Assembly: GCF_014694315.1 (NCBI RefSeq)
Contig: NZ_JAAOXD010000001.1
Span: 144,839 to 208,838 of the forward strand
Source of the DNA: Arthrobacter ipis
GTDB lineage: Bacteria > Actinomycetota > Actinomycetes > Actinomycetales > Micrococcaceae
DNA length: 64,000 nucleotides
Direction of reading: 5' to 3'
The notes below the pieces were generated by a model. The model ran no database searches. It saw only the letters and a program-made list of their open reading frames with translations, and had not been told where the DNA came from. The translations under genes were made by a program, and so were the position numbers. This document shows positions 47,074 to 55,263 of the stretch, piece after piece. Every line of letters starts with the position of its first letter. The first letter of the stretch is position 1.

Positions 47074-47107
47074 AAATGATCCCCGGCACGAATGCCGAGG
47101 ATCATTT
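47074..47107. terminator. Bidirectional terminator between the atp/DUF2550 unit and the cold-shock gene
   Basis: Stem AAATGATCCCCGGCA with its complement (one mismatch) and a short loop, A-rich on one side and T-rich (TTTATTTT) on the other. It serves both converging genes. Confidence 0.85.
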
Positions 47108-47120
47108 ATTTTGCGACAGC

Positions 47121-47324
47121 TTAGACGACGGTTACGCCCGTGGCCTGGGGGCCCTTGGCGCCCTGGCCGATTTCGAACTGAACACGCTGGTTCTCGTCGA
47201 GGGTCTTGAAGCCACCGGTCTGGATCTCGGAGTAGTGAACGAAGACATCGCCATCGGAGTCGTCCGGGGTGATGAAGCCGAAGCCCTTTTCAGCGTTGAA
47301 CCACTTGACGGTTCCCTGTGCCAT
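47121..47324 (-). CDS. cspA: Cold-shock domain protein (CspA family)
   Basis: 67-residue single CSD protein binding single-stranded RNA/DNA. RNP1 motif KGFGFI (about residues 16-21) and RNP2 motif VFVHY (about 28-32) are exact, within [23 protein letters not shown] at 47324 has GAGGAG nearby upstream. It has a noncoding leader of about 165-200 nt (47325-47526), as in many cold-shock mRNAs. Convergent with DUF2550 and sharing a terminator. Whether it is cold-inducible or constitutive is not decidable from sequence. Confidence 0.96.
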   Translation of the reverse strand: MAQGTVKWFNAEKGFGFITPDDSDGDVFVHYSEIQTGGFKTLDENQRVQFEIGQGAKGPQATGVTVV

Positions 47325-47533
47325 TTATTTCTCCTCAGTATGGAACTTTTTAAGGCCAGCACACCTCGTACTGGTCTTGGTTACTCTGCGAGAAGAATCC
47401 TGGCCTGCACCCCCGATGACCGGAATTGCGTTGCAGGAGCTTCGCGCTCGCAACATGTCTTGCGAGCATGAAAAACACCTACACAAAGACTGGTATAAGA
47501 ATTTCATGGGCAAACCGTCTGGTCAACGGTCAA
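47325..47533 (-). promoter_or_regulatory. Long 5' leader and candidate promoter of the cold-shock gene
   Basis: About 200 bp on the minus strand without a gene. A possible promoter is TTGACC (47521-47526) with AATTCT (47498-47503), 17-bp spacer; a second TTGACC sits at 47528-47533. The transcript would start near 47490, leaving a leader of about 165 nt. Confidence 0.4.
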
Positions 47534-47619
47534 AACGCGAATTACGCCAAATTTTGGGCAAATCCGGAGTAAACACCTGATCACCATTGGCTGCAGCCCC
47601 GCCAATCAGAAAATACAGG

Positions 47620-48315
47620 TCAGAAAAGCCGGGACTCGACGTCGTCAACGCCCCGCATCGCGTCGTAATCCAGGGTCACGCAGTCAATGCCGCGGTCCGT
47701 GGCGAGCACCCTGGCTTGCGGCTTGATTTGCTGGGCGGCGAAGATGCCGCGCACCGGTGCCAGCAGGGGATCCCGGTTGAGCAGTTCGAGGTACCGCGTC
47801 AGCTGCTCCACACCGTCGATGTCCCCGCGGCGTTTCAGTTCAATGGCCACCGTGGCGCCGCCGGCATCCCGGGCAAGGATGTCCACTGGCCCGATGGCGG
47901 TGAAGTACTCCCGCCGGATCAGGGAGAACCCCTCCCCGAGGGTTTCGATCTGGTCGGCGAGGAGCCGCTGCAGGTCGGCCTCGACGCCGTCCTTGATGAG
48001 GCCAGGGTCCTGTCCCAGTTCGTGGGAGCTGTCGTGGAGCTGTTCATGGATGTTGATGATGAGCCGGTCGTCCGTCTTGGCCGACTGCACGGTCCACTGC
48101 TCGACGACCCCAACCTCGACGTCGGCGTCCTCCGGGGAGGTCACGCGGAGAACGGCGGGCGGGCTCATCCAGTTCAGCGGCTTGTAGGAGCCGCCGTCGG
48201 AGTGCACCAGGACCGAACCGTCGGCCTTCACCAGCAGGAGCCGGGTGGCGAGGGGGAGATGGGCTTTGAGCCGGCCAACATAATCAACGGAGCAACGGGC
48301 TATGACGAGACGCAC
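47620..48315 (-). CDS. nucS: Mismatch-specific endonuclease NucS (EndoMS)
   Basis: 231-residue endonuclease that cleaves at mismatches, replacing MutS/MutL in most actinobacteria. The N-terminal DNA-binding domain (about 1-110, with [17 protein letters not shown]) and a C-terminal RecB-like nuclease fold: the active site GPVDILARD and [10 protein letters not shown] (Asp, Glu-x-Lys), then [12 protein letters not shown]. The C-terminus ends DVESRLF, similar to the sliding-clamp-interacting tail known for NucS. Start GTG at 48315; TATGGT lies seven bases upstream (leaderless). The upstream region has three 14-bp tandem repeats. Confidence 0.93.
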   Translation of the reverse strand: MRLVIARCSVDYVGRLKAHLPLATRLLLVKADGSVLVHSDGGSYKPLNWMSPPAVLRVTSPEDADVEVGVVEQWTVQSAKTDDRLIINIHEQLHDSSHELGQDPGLIKDGVEADLQRLLADQIETLGEGFSLIRREYFTAIGPVDILARDAGGATVAIELKRRGDIDGVEQLTRYLELLNRDPLLAPVRGIFAAQQIKPQARVLATDRGIDCVTLDYDAMRGVDDVESRLF

Positions 48316-48322
48316 GCCCTAC

Positions 48323-48328
48323 ACCATA
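48323..48328 (-). promoter_or_regulatory. Leaderless-type -10 element TATGGT for nucS
   Basis: On the minus strand TATGGT is seven bases before the GTG at 48315; no Shine-Dalgarno sequence is present. Confidence 0.5.
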
Positions 48329-48370
48329 CCTTCTCGGCAGTGCCTTCTCCGCCATGCCTTCCCGGCAGTG
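48329..48370. repeat. Three 14-bp tandem repeats in the nucS promoter region
   Basis: Imperfect units at 48329-48342, 48343-48356 and 48357-48370 (CCTTCTCGGCAGTG, CCTTCTCCGCCATG, CCTTCCCGGCAGTG). They lie just before the nucS -10 element. Confidence 0.8.
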
Positions 48371-48458
48371 CACGCCAGACAGGGGCGGGACCCTGGCGTG
48401 CAGTAGCGCGATGTCATGCAGTGCAGGGCAGGGGTATCGGCTAAGGCAGAATGGAGGC

Positions 48459-48815
48459 ATGCCCCGCTCCAACCGTCCCCGCCGCCCCAAAGCCGGGCGC
48501 GGTGCGGCCGGAAACGCCACGGGCGGTGGAAAGCACGGCGCAGGTCCCGTCCCGGAACTTGACCTCGAGCGGGCCCGCGCGGGAATCGCCCGGCGCGAAA
48601 GCGCGCCGGACGGCGACTGGATGGTGCGCACCATGACAGCGCGCAACGCCGAAAAGACGTACATCTGCCCGGGCTGCTCCACCGGTGTGCTGCCCGGGAT
48701 CGCCCACCTTGTGGTCTGGGCGGACGACCACCTGTTCGGAGCTGCCGCGGGGCTGGCCGAGCGGCGCCACTGGCACACCAACTGCTGGACGTCCCGCAAC
48801 TTCCGGTACCGGTAA
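48459..48815 (+). CDS. Small zinc-finger-like protein of unknown function
   Basis: 118 residues: a basic, low-complexity N-terminus (PRSNRPRRPKAGRGAAG), then a compact domain with CPGC (about residues 71-74) and a later HWHTNCW, suggesting a treble-clef type metal site. The stretch STGVLPGIAHLVVWADDH is conserved-looking; such proteins are often annotated as ATP/GTP-binding in actinobacteria without evidence. The ATG at 48459 is one base after GGAGG, an unusually short spacing, so the start is less certain. Divergent from nucS and 51 bp before the hydrolase gene. Role in nucleic-acid binding is a guess from charge. Confidence 0.7.
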   Translation: MPRSNRPRRPKAGRGAAGNATGGGKHGAGPVPELDLERARAGIARRESAPDGDWMVRTMTARNAEKTYICPGCSTGVLPGIAHLVVWADDHLFGAAAGLAERRHWHTNCWTSRNFRYR

Positions 48816-48853
48816 CGCTCGGTGACCCGTGCCGGGGCAACCCGGCCGGAAGA

Positions 48854-48859
48854 TAAGCT
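48854..48859 (+). promoter_or_regulatory. Leaderless-type -10 element TAAGCT for the alpha/beta hydrolase gene
   Basis: Seven bases before the ATG at 48867. Confidence 0.5.
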
Positions 48860-48866
48860 GGTGCGC

Positions 48867-49667
48867 ATGACTTTTGACCCGGCGTCGTACGTCTTTAACC
48901 AGCCATCAGCAGCGACAGCGATCCGCGCCTCCACGGTGCTTCCCGCCCGGCGCGAAAACATTGAAATCCGCACCGAGGACGGCCACACTCTGGTGGGCGA
49001 ACTGGCCCTGCCGGAATCGGGTCCGGTCACTGCCACGCTGATCACCCTCCATCCGCTGCCCACGCACGGCGGCTTCATGGATTCCCACGTGTACCGCAAG
49101 GCCTCCTACCGGCTGCCGGCCCTGGCCGGGGTGGCCGTACTGCGCTTCAATACCCGGGGCACCTCCTCGCCGCGCGGAACCAGTGACGGAACGTTTGAAG
49201 AAGGCATCGGCGAGCGGTACGACGTGGAGGCGGCCGTGCGCTTCACCGTCGAGCGGGAGCTGCCCAACCGCTGGCTGGTGGGCTGGTCCTTCGGCACCGA
49301 ACTCGCGCTCATGTACGGCGCAGTGGAACCGGTGGCCTCCCAGGTGGAGGGCGCAGTGCTGCTGTCCCCGCCGCTGCACCGCGCCACCGACGAGCACATG
49401 TTGCTCTGGGCCGCCGCCGGCAAGCCGCTGACCGTCCTGGTGCCCGAGCACGACGACTACCTCCGGCCCGCCGCCGCAGTGGCCCGGTTTGGGCTTGTGC
49501 CGCAGGCCAGGGTGGTGGGGGTCGACGGCGCCAAGCACCTCTGGGTGGGGGAGAAGCAGGCCGCCCGGGTGCTGAATGAGATCGTGGACGACGTCACGCG
49601 TGACGGTGCGGGAGCCGAGGGCCTGCCGCAGGAATGGGAAGGGCCGGTGGCCGCCGCCGCTGTCTGA
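48867..49667 (+). CDS. Alpha/beta-hydrolase family protein
   Basis: 266-residue alpha/beta hydrolase. The nucleophile elbow is GWSFG (GxSxG, about residue 140); the oxyanion region is LHPLPTHGGFMDSH (about 58-72); the acid and His are likely VPEHDDYLRP and GAKHLWVGE near the C-terminus. The pattern is that of the broad dienelactone hydrolase/YtnP-like group of cytoplasmic hydrolases, substrate unknown. ATG at 48867 follows a TAAGCT hexamer by seven bases, suggesting a leaderless transcript. It ends two bases before the convergent AI-2E-family gene. Confidence 0.85.
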   Translation: MTFDPASYVFNQPSAATAIRASTVLPARRENIEIRTEDGHTLVGELALPESGPVTATLITLHPLPTHGGFMDSHVYRKASYRLPALAGVAVLRFNTRGTSSPRGTSDGTFEEGIGERYDVEAAVRFTVERELPNRWLVGWSFGTELALMYGAVEPVASQVEGAVLLSPPLHRATDEHMLLWAAAGKPLTVLVPEHDDYLRPAAAVARFGLVPQARVVGVDGAKHLWVGEKQAARVLNEIVDDVTRDGAGAEGLPQEWEGPVAAAAV

Positions 49668-49669
49668 GG

Positions 49670-51037
49670 CTAGTGCTTATCCTGCCGCACGATGTAGATC
49701 TCCTTGATGAGCAGCAGGGTGGCGGCCGCCGTCGGGATGGCAATGAGTGCCCCCAGGACGCCGAGCAGGCTGCCTCCCGCGATCACCGAGATGACGGCGA
49801 CGGCGCCGGGCACCGCCACGGCTTTCTGCATGATGCGCGGCGAGATGAAGTACGCCTCGAACTGCAGGTAGGCGAAGTAGCAGATGGCGTAGGCCAGGGC
49901 GGACTGCCAGCCCAGCGTCAGCGTGATCAGGATGACCACCACGCCGGCGATCAGCCCGCCCACCAGGGGGATGAAGGCCAGCAGCGCCACGACGAACGTC
50001 AGCAGCACCGCGAACGGCACGCCGATGATGGACATGACGATGAAGGCAAAGGTGGCATTCAGGAGGGCTACCACAGCCTGGCCGATGACGTAGTTGCCCA
50101 CGGAGCGGCTGATCTCCTCGGATAGCGCCTCGACCCGTCCGCGCCGGGAACGCGGCGCCAGCCGGTAGCCCCACTTTTTCATTGCGGGGAGGGCGGCGAG
50201 GAAGTAAAGGCTGAGCACCAGCACGATCAGGGTGCCGAAGAGGCCGTTGGCCACCGTCGAACCGAAACCGACGACGCCGCCGAAGATGCCGCTCATGGCC
50301 TCCGGGTTCTTGACGAACTTGTCCAGTTCCTCGGTGATGCGGTCGCGCACGCCGAACTGGTTGTCCACTGTCCGGAAGAAATCCGAGTTGATGAAGTCGC
50401 GCACCCATATCGGAGCCTGCTTCACGAGCTCGGTGACCTGCTCCACGATCGTGGGGATGAGGGTGGCAAAGAAGCCGACGACGGCAAGCATCAGCACGGA
50501 TACCGAGACGAGGATGCCGGCGGGCCGGGGGATCTTCCGGCCCTCCAGCCAGCGCACCACCGGGTCCAGGCCGAGGGCAATGAACAGGGCAGCCACAATC
50601 CAGAGCAGGAGCTGGGTGGTGTGGGAGCCGATCCAGTAGACCAGGAGCGCCAGGCCGACGCCCACGGTGCCCATGAACCCCAGATACAGCGGGTGCTGGG
50701 CCGAGATGCGGGGCCCGGGGGACCCGAAACGCTCCGTGTCTCCGGGTTCGCCGGCGTCTTCTGTCCCGAGGTTGTCGGGATGCTCCGGCGGGAATTCAAA
50801 CCGTAGCCTCGGCTGGGCGCCGGGGATCGGCTGGCGCAGGCGCCTCAGCACGGCACCGAGGGCCGCGGGACGCCCCTTCGTCTTTACGGGCTTGTGGTGC
50901 GGGGCGGGCTGTGGCGCAGTGCTGTGGTCTGCCGCACGGTGTGCAGCAGTGTCCTGTGGTGCCGGCAGGCTCTGGGGGGAGTCGGCGTCGGGCAGATCTT
51001 CGGCGCCGCGCATGGACGGATCCGTGTGTTCAGTCAC
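49670..51037 (-). CDS. AI-2E family transporter (TqsA/PerM-like permease)
   Basis: 455-residue membrane protein. The first 110 or so residues are hydrophilic, Pro/His-rich and specific to this protein; then about eight membrane segments of the AI-2E exporter-like domain follow, including LYLGFMGTVGVGLALLVYW, VALLAFIPLVGGLIAGVVVI and the C-terminal AVISVIAGGSLLGVLGALIA. The family was named for an autoinducer-2 exporter but includes Na+/H+ antiporters and others; substrate cannot be deduced. GTG at 51037 has AAAGG about 15 bases upstream. Its 3' end nearly touches the convergent hydrolase gene. Confidence 0.87.
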   Translation of the reverse strand: MTEHTDPSMRGAEDLPDADSPQSLPAPQDTAAHRAADHSTAPQPAPHHKPVKTKGRPAALGAVLRRLRQPIPGAQPRLRFEFPPEHPDNLGTEDAGEPGDTERFGSPGPRISAQHPLYLGFMGTVGVGLALLVYWIGSHTTQLLLWIVAALFIALGLDPVVRWLEGRKIPRPAGILVSVSVLMLAVVGFFATLIPTIVEQVTELVKQAPIWVRDFINSDFFRTVDNQFGVRDRITEELDKFVKNPEAMSGIFGGVVGFGSTVANGLFGTLIVLVLSLYFLAALPAMKKWGYRLAPRSRRGRVEALSEEISRSVGNYVIGQAVVALLNATFAFIVMSIIGVPFAVLLTFVVALLAFIPLVGGLIAGVVVILITLTLGWQSALAYAICYFAYLQFEAYFISPRIMQKAVAVPGAVAVISVIAGGSLLGVLGALIAIPTAAATLLLIKEIYIVRQDKH

Positions 51038-51228
51038 TGCTTTTTGATGCCTTTACCGTGCGTGGCGCCGCGGCTGCGGGCCGGATGTGATGATCATCGC
51101 AAACACTATCAGCAGCCTTGTGAATAGCCGGGCGGGCGGCGTTTCGCTGGGCCGGAGCCGGGGCTCCACGGCCCCCGGTCCGGCCTATTGGTAACAAAAC
51201 GGTTACTATTGGAGGTAAACCCCCGCTG

Positions 51229-53016
51229 ATGATAGGTATTCCTTTGCGTTTCAAGACTGCAGTTGCACTTGTGCTGCTCGGCCTCCTGACACTGCTGGCC
51301 GGCATCGGGCAGAAGACCTTTTGGGCCCCCGCCGAGACGGTCACGGCAACGGCTTCCGCCGGCGAAGCCGCGCCCCTGACCGTTATCGACCAGAAGCTCC
51401 GCACGCTCGAGGGCGGAACGGTAACCATCAACGTCAAGGGTGAGGGCAGCTTCCTGCTCGCGGCCGGACGCCCGGATGACGTTGACGCCTGGGTGGGCAA
51501 GACCGCCCACAACACCGTCACTGGACTCTCCGACGACAAGAAGTCGCTGCAGGTTAAGCACACCGATGGCGAAGCCAGCGCACCGTCGCCCGCCGGCTCC
51601 GACCTTTGGGTCAGCACCGAGAACGCCAGCGGCGAGATGGACTACACGTGGTCCGCTCCGGCCGACGGCGATTGGTCCCTGCTGCTCGCAGCAGACGGAA
51701 AGAAGCCTGCGCCGTCGTCTATTTCCATGACGTTCCCCAATGACACCTCCATGCCGTGGGCCGTGCCGCTCATGGTCCTTGGCGGGCTCCTGATTCTCGC
51801 GGGCGGTGCACTGCTGGTCCTCAAGCCCAAGGGCGGGGCGCCCCGTGACGGTGGGTCCTCGGGCAGCGGGTCCGCCAGCGGCGGGGCCACCGGCAAGGCC
51901 AGCGACAAGCAGGGCAGCCTGTTTGCCCGGCGCGCCCGCGCCAAGGCGGCGGCTAAGGCCGGTGAACGGTCTTCCTCCGCACGGCTCAGCGTGGTGGTGG
52001 CCGCCACCACCGCCGCGGTCCTCGCCGGCGGCGCAGCTGCCGCGCAGGCCAGCACCTCGTCGGCCCCGGCCTCTACTGCAAGCGAATCCGCAGCACCTGC
52101 GACGAGCGCGGCTGCAGCCCCCGCAGGGAACGGCACTCCGGTGGTCCTGGACGCCCAGTTCCGCCGCATCATGGAGCAGGTGGCCAGCGCCACCGACGCC
52201 GGCGACGCCGCCAAGGACGCCAAGAAGCTTGCCGCCCGCGTTGCCGGAACGGAACTTGAGGTCCGCACCCAGAACTACAAGATCAGGTCGCGTGTGGCCT
52301 CCTATGACGCGCGCATGCCGGTGCGTTCCACGAAGCTCCTGACGACGGTGGTCACGGACAAGCGCGAATGGCCGCGCTCCATCATGGCCGTCACGCAGGG
52401 TGAAGGCAACGTTGTGCCGCAGCTGCTTACGCTCGTGCAGAGCTCGCCGCGGGAAAACTACAAGCTGGTGGGCACGTCCCCGCTGCAGCCCGGCACCACG
52501 TTCCCCGCCATCGTGCGCGGGGGCACCGAGTCGCTTGCCGCGGACGACAAGTCCGGACTGCTCTACAGCGGGCAGGAAGCGCTCGCCGGCCTGGCCGACC
52601 GGCTGACCAAGTCCAACTCCACGTTCAAGAGCAAGCTGGTTGAAGGGGAATCCTCCCCGTACATCGCGGACACGCTGTCCTACCAGGCTGACATCGTGAA
52701 GGACGGCGTCGACGGCAAGTTCGCGTTCACGCACAAGGTTGTTCCGGAGAGCACTGTCGTGTTCCGGACGGAGGACGGCGGGGCCCTGGTCCTTGGCCGC
52801 CTGACCTTCAACTTCGACGGCACCCCCAAGGCGGAGGGCGACAAGCTGTCCATCGGCAACGATGCGGCCGTTCTCGCCGGTGGCAAGGAGACCACCACCG
52901 GAATGGTGCTGAAATTCGCCGAATCCGTGGCCGTTTATGTGCCGCCGGCCGCCTCGAAGGATCCGATGAAGCTCGTCGCTGCCACGCGCGGACTGGTTGG
53001 CGCCAGCTTCAAGTAG
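51229..53016 (+). CDS. Orphan membrane protein of about 595 residues, unknown function
   Basis: I do not recognise the family. Visible: an N-terminal hydrophobic segment (about residues 8-28, VALVLLGLLTLLAGIG), a soluble region (about 30-175), a second membrane segment (about 181-203, VPLMVLGGLLILAGGALLVL), a Gly/Ser-rich stretch (about 210-230), a basic Ala-rich patch, a third hydrophobic segment (about 255-277), a Ser/Ala-rich linker, and a soluble C-terminal domain (about 300-590) with mixed beta/alpha character. Cysteine is absent or nearly so. GGAGG lies 14 bases before ATG 51229, a longish spacing. It is monocistronic, with a strong hairpin after the stop. Confidence 0.8.
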   Translation: MIGIPLRFKTAVALVLLGLLTLLAGIGQKTFWAPAETVTATASAGEAAPLTVIDQKLRTLEGGTVTINVKGEGSFLLAAGRPDDVDAWVGKTAHNTVTGLSDDKKSLQVKHTDGEASAPSPAGSDLWVSTENASGEMDYTWSAPADGDWSLLLAADGKKPAPSSISMTFPNDTSMPWAVPLMVLGGLLILAGGALLVLKPKGGAPRDGGSSGSGSASGGATGKASDKQGSLFARRARAKAAAKAGERSSSARLSVVVAATTAAVLAGGAAAAQASTSSAPASTASESAAPATSAAAAPAGNGTPVVLDAQFRRIMEQVASATDAGDAAKDAKKLAARVAGTELEVRTQNYKIRSRVASYDARMPVRSTKLLTTVVTDKREWPRSIMAVTQGEGNVVPQLLTLVQSSPRENYKLVGTSPLQPGTTFPAIVRGGTESLAADDKSGLLYSGQEALAGLADRLTKSNSTFKSKLVEGESSPYIADTLSYQADIVKDGVDGKFAFTHKVVPESTVVFRTEDGGALVLGRLTFNFDGTPKAEGDKLSIGNDAAVLAGGKETTTGMVLKFAESVAVYVPPAASKDPMKLVAATRGLVGASFK

Positions 53017-53044
53017 GGAACGGCTTTCCTTAAAAACCTGCCGT

Positions 53045-53084
53045 CACAAGAGCGGCCGCGGTGCTTACCGCGGCCGCTCTTGTG
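53045..53084 (+). terminator. Perfect 17-bp stem hairpin after the orphan membrane protein
   Basis: CACAAGAGCGGCCGCGG (53045-53061) and its exact complement (53068-53084), with a 6-nt loop. It lies 28 bp after the stop and ends two bases before the next promoter's -10 element. Confidence 0.75.
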
Positions 53085-53086
53085 GC

Positions 53087-53092
53087 TAGAGT
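53087..53092 (+). promoter_or_regulatory. Leaderless-type -10 element TAGAGT for the thioredoxin-fold/TPR gene
   Basis: Seven bases before the ATG at 53100. Its -35 position would fall inside the hairpin at 53045-53084. Confidence 0.5.
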
Positions 53093-53099
53093 GGGAGCT

Positions 53100-54077
53100 A
53101 TGAGTTCGCCAGCTTCCCGCCCTGTCCCTTCGGCCGCGAGCCAGCTTAACCTTCGCGGCGCCGTCGATCTCTCCTCCCTCAAGCAGCGCCCGGCGCCGCC
53201 GGCGCCTCCGGGCAACACCGACGCCGCTGATTCACAGCAGGCCGACGGCGGACCCGCCCTCCGGGTGGACGTCACCGAGGCGAACTTCCAGAGCCTTGTG
53301 GAGCTGTCCGCCCAGGTGCCCGTGGTATTTGCCCTCTGGGCCGCCTATTCGCCCGAATCCACCGGCGTCCTGGATGCGCTTGACCGGATTATCAAGAGCT
53401 ACGGCGGCCGGCTGGTCCTCGCCGCCGCGGACATCGAAGCATTCCCTCAACTGGCCCAGGCGTTCCAGGTGCAGGCCGTTCCCACCGCCGTCGCCGTGCT
53501 CAAGGGCCAGCCGGTTCCGCTCTTCCAGGGTGGCGCTGACGAGGAGCAAATCCGCCCGCTGCTGGACGAACTGCTCACGGTGGCCGCCGCCAACGGTGTG
53601 ACCGGCAACGTTGGAGGCGGCGCGGGCACATCCGAAGAATCCGCCCCTGCCCCTCTGCCGCCGCTTCACCAGAAGGCGTTCGACGCCATCGAAGAGGGTG
53701 ACTACGCTGCTGCGGCCGCTGCCTACCGGCAGGCGCTCGTCGAGATGCCGGCGGACGCCGAGGCCAAGGCCGGCCTGGCGCAGGTGGAACTCATGGAACG
53801 CCTGCAGAGCCTTTCCGGACCCGAGGGCGAGGCGCTGCGCCAGCTTGCCGCGGACGAACCGGACAACCTCACGGCCCAGTTGGGCACTGCTGACCTTGAT
53901 CTCGCCGGCGGCCACGTGGAGGATGCCCTGAACCGCGTGGTGGCGTTTATCGGCAGGAACTTCGGCCCGGAACGCGAGTCCGCCCGCGTGCGCCTGCTCG
54001 AGCTGTTCGAAGTTGTCGGAACCACGGACGAACGCGTGGGCAAGGCCCGCCAGGCCCTGGCACGGGTGCTGTTTTAG
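53100..54077 (+). CDS. Thioredoxin-fold/TPR protein (YbbN/CnoX-like co-chaperone)
   Basis: 325 residues: a hydrophilic N-terminus, a thioredoxin-like domain (about 55-175) with VVFALWAAYSPESTGVLDAL, in which the CxxC is replaced by SPES, and a TPR-like C-terminal half (about 200-325, with AFDAIEEGDYAAAAAAYRQA). This is the arrangement of YbbN/CnoX proteins that work with chaperones. The absence of the redox cysteines means it cannot act as a disulfide oxidoreductase. ATG at 53100 is seven bases after TAGAGT. The stop overlaps the next gene's GTG by one base, so both are co-transcribed. Confidence 0.85.
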   Translation: MSSPASRPVPSAASQLNLRGAVDLSSLKQRPAPPAPPGNTDAADSQQADGGPALRVDVTEANFQSLVELSAQVPVVFALWAAYSPESTGVLDALDRIIKSYGGRLVLAAADIEAFPQLAQAFQVQAVPTAVAVLKGQPVPLFQGGADEEQIRPLLDELLTVAAANGVTGNVGGGAGTSEESAPAPLPPLHQKAFDAIEEGDYAAAAAAYRQALVEMPADAEAKAGLAQVELMERLQSLSGPEGEALRQLAADEPDNLTAQLGTADLDLAGGHVEDALNRVVAFIGRNFGPERESARVRLLELFEVVGTTDERVGKARQALARVLF

Positions 54078-55180
54078 TGGCGGTGCCCGCGCTGTTCGAG
54101 CCCCTGACGCTGCGCTCCCTGAAGCTGCAGCACCGGGGCTGGGTGTCGCCGATGTGCCAGTACAGCTGCGAACCTGACGAGGCCCCCGGAGTGCCCACCG
54201 ACTGGCACCTCATGCACCTCGGATCGTTCGCCGCCGGGGGAGCGGCCCTCATCCTGACCGAGGCTGCGGCAGTCAACGCCGAAGGGCGCATCAGCCCTCG
54301 CGACGCGGGGCTGTACAACGACGAGCAGGCGGAGGGCTGGGAGCGGATCGTCCACTTCGTGCACCGCCACGGCGTCGCCGACGCCAAGATCGGTGCCCAG
54401 CTCGCCCATGCCGGACGGAAGGCGTCCACGTACTGGCCGTTTTCCGGCCGGAGCGGATCGGTTCCGGCGTCCGACGGCGGCTGGGAGACAGTGGGTCCGG
54501 GCACCCAGGCGTTCGACGGCTACGCGCCGCCCGCAGCCATGACCGAGGATGACATCAAGCGCGTCATCGCGGATTTTGCCGCCGCAGCCAACCGCGCCGT
54601 CAACATCGGCTTTGACACCATCGAGCTGCACGGCGCCCACGGCTACCTCCTGCACCAGTTCCAGAGCCCGCTGATCAACGACCGCACGGACGCCTGGGGC
54701 GGCAATGCGGAGGGACGTAACCGCCTGACCCTGGCTGTCATCGACGCTGTCCGCAATGTCATCCCGGAGTCCATGCCGCTGCTGCTTCGCATCTCGGCAA
54801 CCGACTGGGCGGAGGGCGGAATCAGCGTCGAGGACTCGGTCAGCCTGGCCGCGCAGGCCGCTGAGCGGGGAGTGGACCTGGTCGACGTCTCCAGCGGCGG
54901 GGCCGTTGCGCACCAGCAGATCCAGCCCGGGCCGGGCTACCAGACGGAGTTCGCAGCCCGGATCCGCCGCGAAACAGGAGTCGCCACCGGCACCGTGGGG
55001 CTGTTGACGTCCCCCGGGCAGGCCGAGCACGTGGTGGCCACCGGACAGGCTGATGGCGTCTTTATCGCCCGGGCGGCACTGCGGGATCCGCACTGGTGGC
55101 TGAGGGCCGCCTTTGAACTCGGCCACGACCTGCGCTGGGCGCCGCAGTACGAACGGGCCGTGCCCCGCCGTACGTTCTGA
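54077..55180 (+). CDS. NADH:flavin oxidoreductase of the old yellow enzyme family (YqjM-like)
   Basis: 367-residue FMN-dependent ene-reductase. The YqjM-like N-terminal SPMCQYSCE (Cys near residue 27) is the redox-tuning Cys of this subgroup. HGAHGYLLHQF (about 187), a substrate/FMN region, and GLLTSPGQAEHVVATGQADG near the C-terminus are also conserved. The TIM-barrel is complete. GTG at 54077 overlaps the previous stop by one base. Natural substrate unknown; the family reduces activated alkenes and nitro compounds and can support stress responses. No evident promoter of its own. Confidence 0.92.
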   Translation: MAVPALFEPLTLRSLKLQHRGWVSPMCQYSCEPDEAPGVPTDWHLMHLGSFAAGGAALILTEAAAVNAEGRISPRDAGLYNDEQAEGWERIVHFVHRHGVADAKIGAQLAHAGRKASTYWPFSGRSGSVPASDGGWETVGPGTQAFDGYAPPAAMTEDDIKRVIADFAAAANRAVNIGFDTIELHGAHGYLLHQFQSPLINDRTDAWGGNAEGRNRLTLAVIDAVRNVIPESMPLLLRISATDWAEGGISVEDSVSLAAQAAERGVDLVDVSSGGAVAHQQIQPGPGYQTEFAARIRRETGVATGTVGLLTSPGQAEHVVATGQADGVFIARAALRDPHWWLRAAFELGHDLRWAPQYERAVPRRTF

Positions 55181-55251
55181 CAGCTTTTAGGCGTACTGCG
55201 TCGGTAGGTTTCTACTCCTTCCGGAGGATCCCCCCGGCGACAGGCCAAGAC

Positions 55252-55257
55252 TAGGGT
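55252..55257 (+). promoter_or_regulatory. Leaderless-type -10 element TAGGGT for the ABC exporter
   Basis: Six bases before the ATG at 55264; no Shine-Dalgarno sequence. Confidence 0.5.
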
Positions 55258-55263
55258 AAGTGC

